A DNA stretch of 37,076 bases, taken from contig SXUJ01000174.1 in the NCBI GenBank assembly GCA_005790565.1, positions 1 to 37,076 on the forward strand, written 5' to 3'. Shown piece after piece: positions 35,697-37,076 of this stretch. Below the pieces are notes generated by a model. The model was not told the DNA's origin and searched no databases. It was given only the letters and a program-made list of their open reading frames with translations. The number at the start of each line of letters is the position of its first letter. Positions within the stretch are counted from its first letter, which is position 1. Both the position numbers and the translations under genes were made by a program. Origin of the DNA: Planctomycetia bacterium (GTDB lineage: Bacteria; Planctomycetota; Phycisphaerae; Phycisphaerales; SM1A02).

Positions 35697-37067
35697 GTGA
35701 TAGGCACCGCGCTCATTTGTGTCATTTCGTGCGTCACCTCGCCCGCCGACTGCCTGCTCGTCGTTGCTCCTGCGGCGTGGCGCGATGCGCTTGCCCCATT
35801 TGTCGCCGAGCGCGCGCAGCAACTCGGATATCCGGTCGAGTTTCTCGCGCTCGAGAGTGCGATTGACACCGCCGCCGACTCTGCCTCGCAGACTGGCCCC
35901 GCTGCTGCGCGGTTCGACGCGTGCGAACTGCTGAAGCGCGAACTCTTCTCGCGGTGGAAAGCGAACCGCCTCAGTGCTGTGCTGCTTGTCGGTGATGCCG
36001 ACACCCTTCCTGTCCGCTTCATGACGCTCGACCGCGGCACGACGGCCGCGTTCGACACGGCCTTCTATCCGAGCGACCTCTACTACGCCGACCTGGCGCA
36101 TCCCGATGGCTCGTTCGATGACTGGAACGCATCGCGTGATGGGATCCACGCGCAATACTTCGGTGAAGTGCACGGCGAGACGAACAAGTCGGACCGCATG
36201 AACTTCGATGGGATCTCGTACGACCCAGAAGTAGCCGTTGGACGGTGGCCAGTCTCATCGGCCGATGCCGCTGCGACCGTCGCGTCGAAGACCCTCGCGC
36301 ACCAGCGCGCGATTCGTGAGCGGGCGGCGGGCGCCGCGCGCGTCGACCTCTTCTTCTGCGGCGGATGGATCGACAACAAGGATCGCGCGAACGCGCTCGT
36401 CGCGGCACTTGCGTCGGTGCCGCAGTGGAGCGCGAAGTCGCACTCGTACTTCGACGCGAAGCGTCCGCCGACCCGCGAGGCGTTCGTAGACGCGCTCAAC
36501 GCGGCACCTGCCGCGATCTTTCACACGGGTCACGGTCAGCCGTGGGGATGGGAGGGATGTTTCGACTCGGCGACGCTCGCAGCGAACGAGCCGAGTGCTC
36601 GACCACCGCTCCTGTTTTCGATCGGTTGTTCGACGAGCGAGATTTGCACGCAGCCTCCATACCAGGCGTACACCGACACAGCAGGTGTCGCGCACAAGGG
36701 AACGAACGCAGGTGAGGTCTTCATCGACTTTCCTCCAGCGCCGGCGCCGATCCAGCGCGGCGATCACAACTCAACGAGCATCGCCGAGGAGGCAGTGCGG
36801 CAGGGGACCGGAGGCGCGATCGCGACGATCGGTTGCGTGACCGGAAGCCAGCCCTGCGCGCAGACGCTGCTCGATGGAGTTGTCGCGGCAATGGCGCGAA
36901 CGCCCGATGGCGCGATTGGCGCGTGGTGGCGCGAGGCGATCACACACTATGTGCGCGAGGAGCGACTCGAAGAGCTCACACCGACTGAGAGTTGGTATCC
37001 CGCAAGCGTCTACTTTCAGGGGATGAAGTTTGTCCTGCTCGGGGATCCAACGGTGCGGCTGCAGTGA
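35697..37067 (+). CDS. Peptidase C25 (gingipain)-like secreted protein
   Basis: AVLLVGDADTLPVRFM; FYPSDLYYADL; VAVGRWPVSSADAAATV; AAIFHTGHGQPWGWEGC; LLFSIGCSTSEICTQ; GTG start with short signal-like segment. Confidence 0.8.
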   Translation: MIGTALICVISCVTSPADCLLVVAPAAWRDALAPFVAERAQQLGYPVEFLALESAIDTAADSASQTGPAAARFDACELLKRELFSRWKANRLSAVLLVGDADTLPVRFMTLDRGTTAAFDTAFYPSDLYYADLAHPDGSFDDWNASRDGIHAQYFGEVHGETNKSDRMNFDGISYDPEVAVGRWPVSSADAAATVASKTLAHQRAIRERAAGAARVDLFFCGGWIDNKDRANALVAALASVPQWSAKSHSYFDAKRPPTREAFVDALNAAPAAIFHTGHGQPWGWEGCFDSATLAANEPSARPPLLFSIGCSTSEICTQPPYQAYTDTAGVAHKGTNAGEVFIDFPPAPAPIQRGDHNSTSIAEEAVRQGTGGAIATIGCVTGSQPCAQTLLDGVVAAMARTPDGAIGAWWREAITHYVREERLEELTPTESWYPASVYFQGMKFVLLGDPTVRLQ

Positions 37068-37076
37068 GGGGTGACA

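Overview
High-GC bacterial window. Planctomycete/Phycisphaerae-like is an inference from the C-terminal DG.VNGVDL..LL..WG repeats, the ECF sigma plus Ser/Thr kinase genes, and the DUF1573 and C25-like secreted proteins. Left third, defence/accessory-like: a PLD-nuclease/DEAH helicase/DUF3427 protein (151-3420), then a tightly coupled four-gene operon (about 4177-8554). The operon encodes a MoxR-type AAA+ ATPase, a 133-aa orphan protein, an HExxH metallopeptidase with a vWA-like domain (DUF2201-like), and a divergent S-adenosylmethionine synthetase. Each of its three junctions is a 4-bp ATGA overlap. The operon is preceded by a leader of about 200 nt with a perfect 7-bp hairpin whose loop is complementary (6 bp) to a downstream segment (pseudoknot). 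A perfect 8-bp hairpin then covers the Shine-Dalgarno sequence and part of the likely start codon. This is my main candidate for an undescribed system. Middle: a DUF1573-type secreted protein, debris of an MntA/HepT module and of a DUF262/HNH gene, a large kelch/beta-helix/dockerin-like surface protein, a broken DUF4143 ATPase, an ECF sigma gene with a truncated kinase-like partner, a kinase with a beta-propeller, and an intact DUF262-HNH (GmrSD-like) gene. Right: a surface polysaccharide locus (Wzy-like, glycosyltransferases, Wzx-like, sulfotransferase, acyltransferases, a class II GATase/N-acetyl sugar amidotransferase fusion, a truncated phosphoglycosyltransferase, PglD-like, DegT-like). 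The window ends with a truncated nucleotidyltransferase-like module, a secreted orphan and a C25-like peptidase. No tRNA, rRNA, CRISPR array or transposase was recognised. No database search was possible; family calls come from motifs read in the translations.
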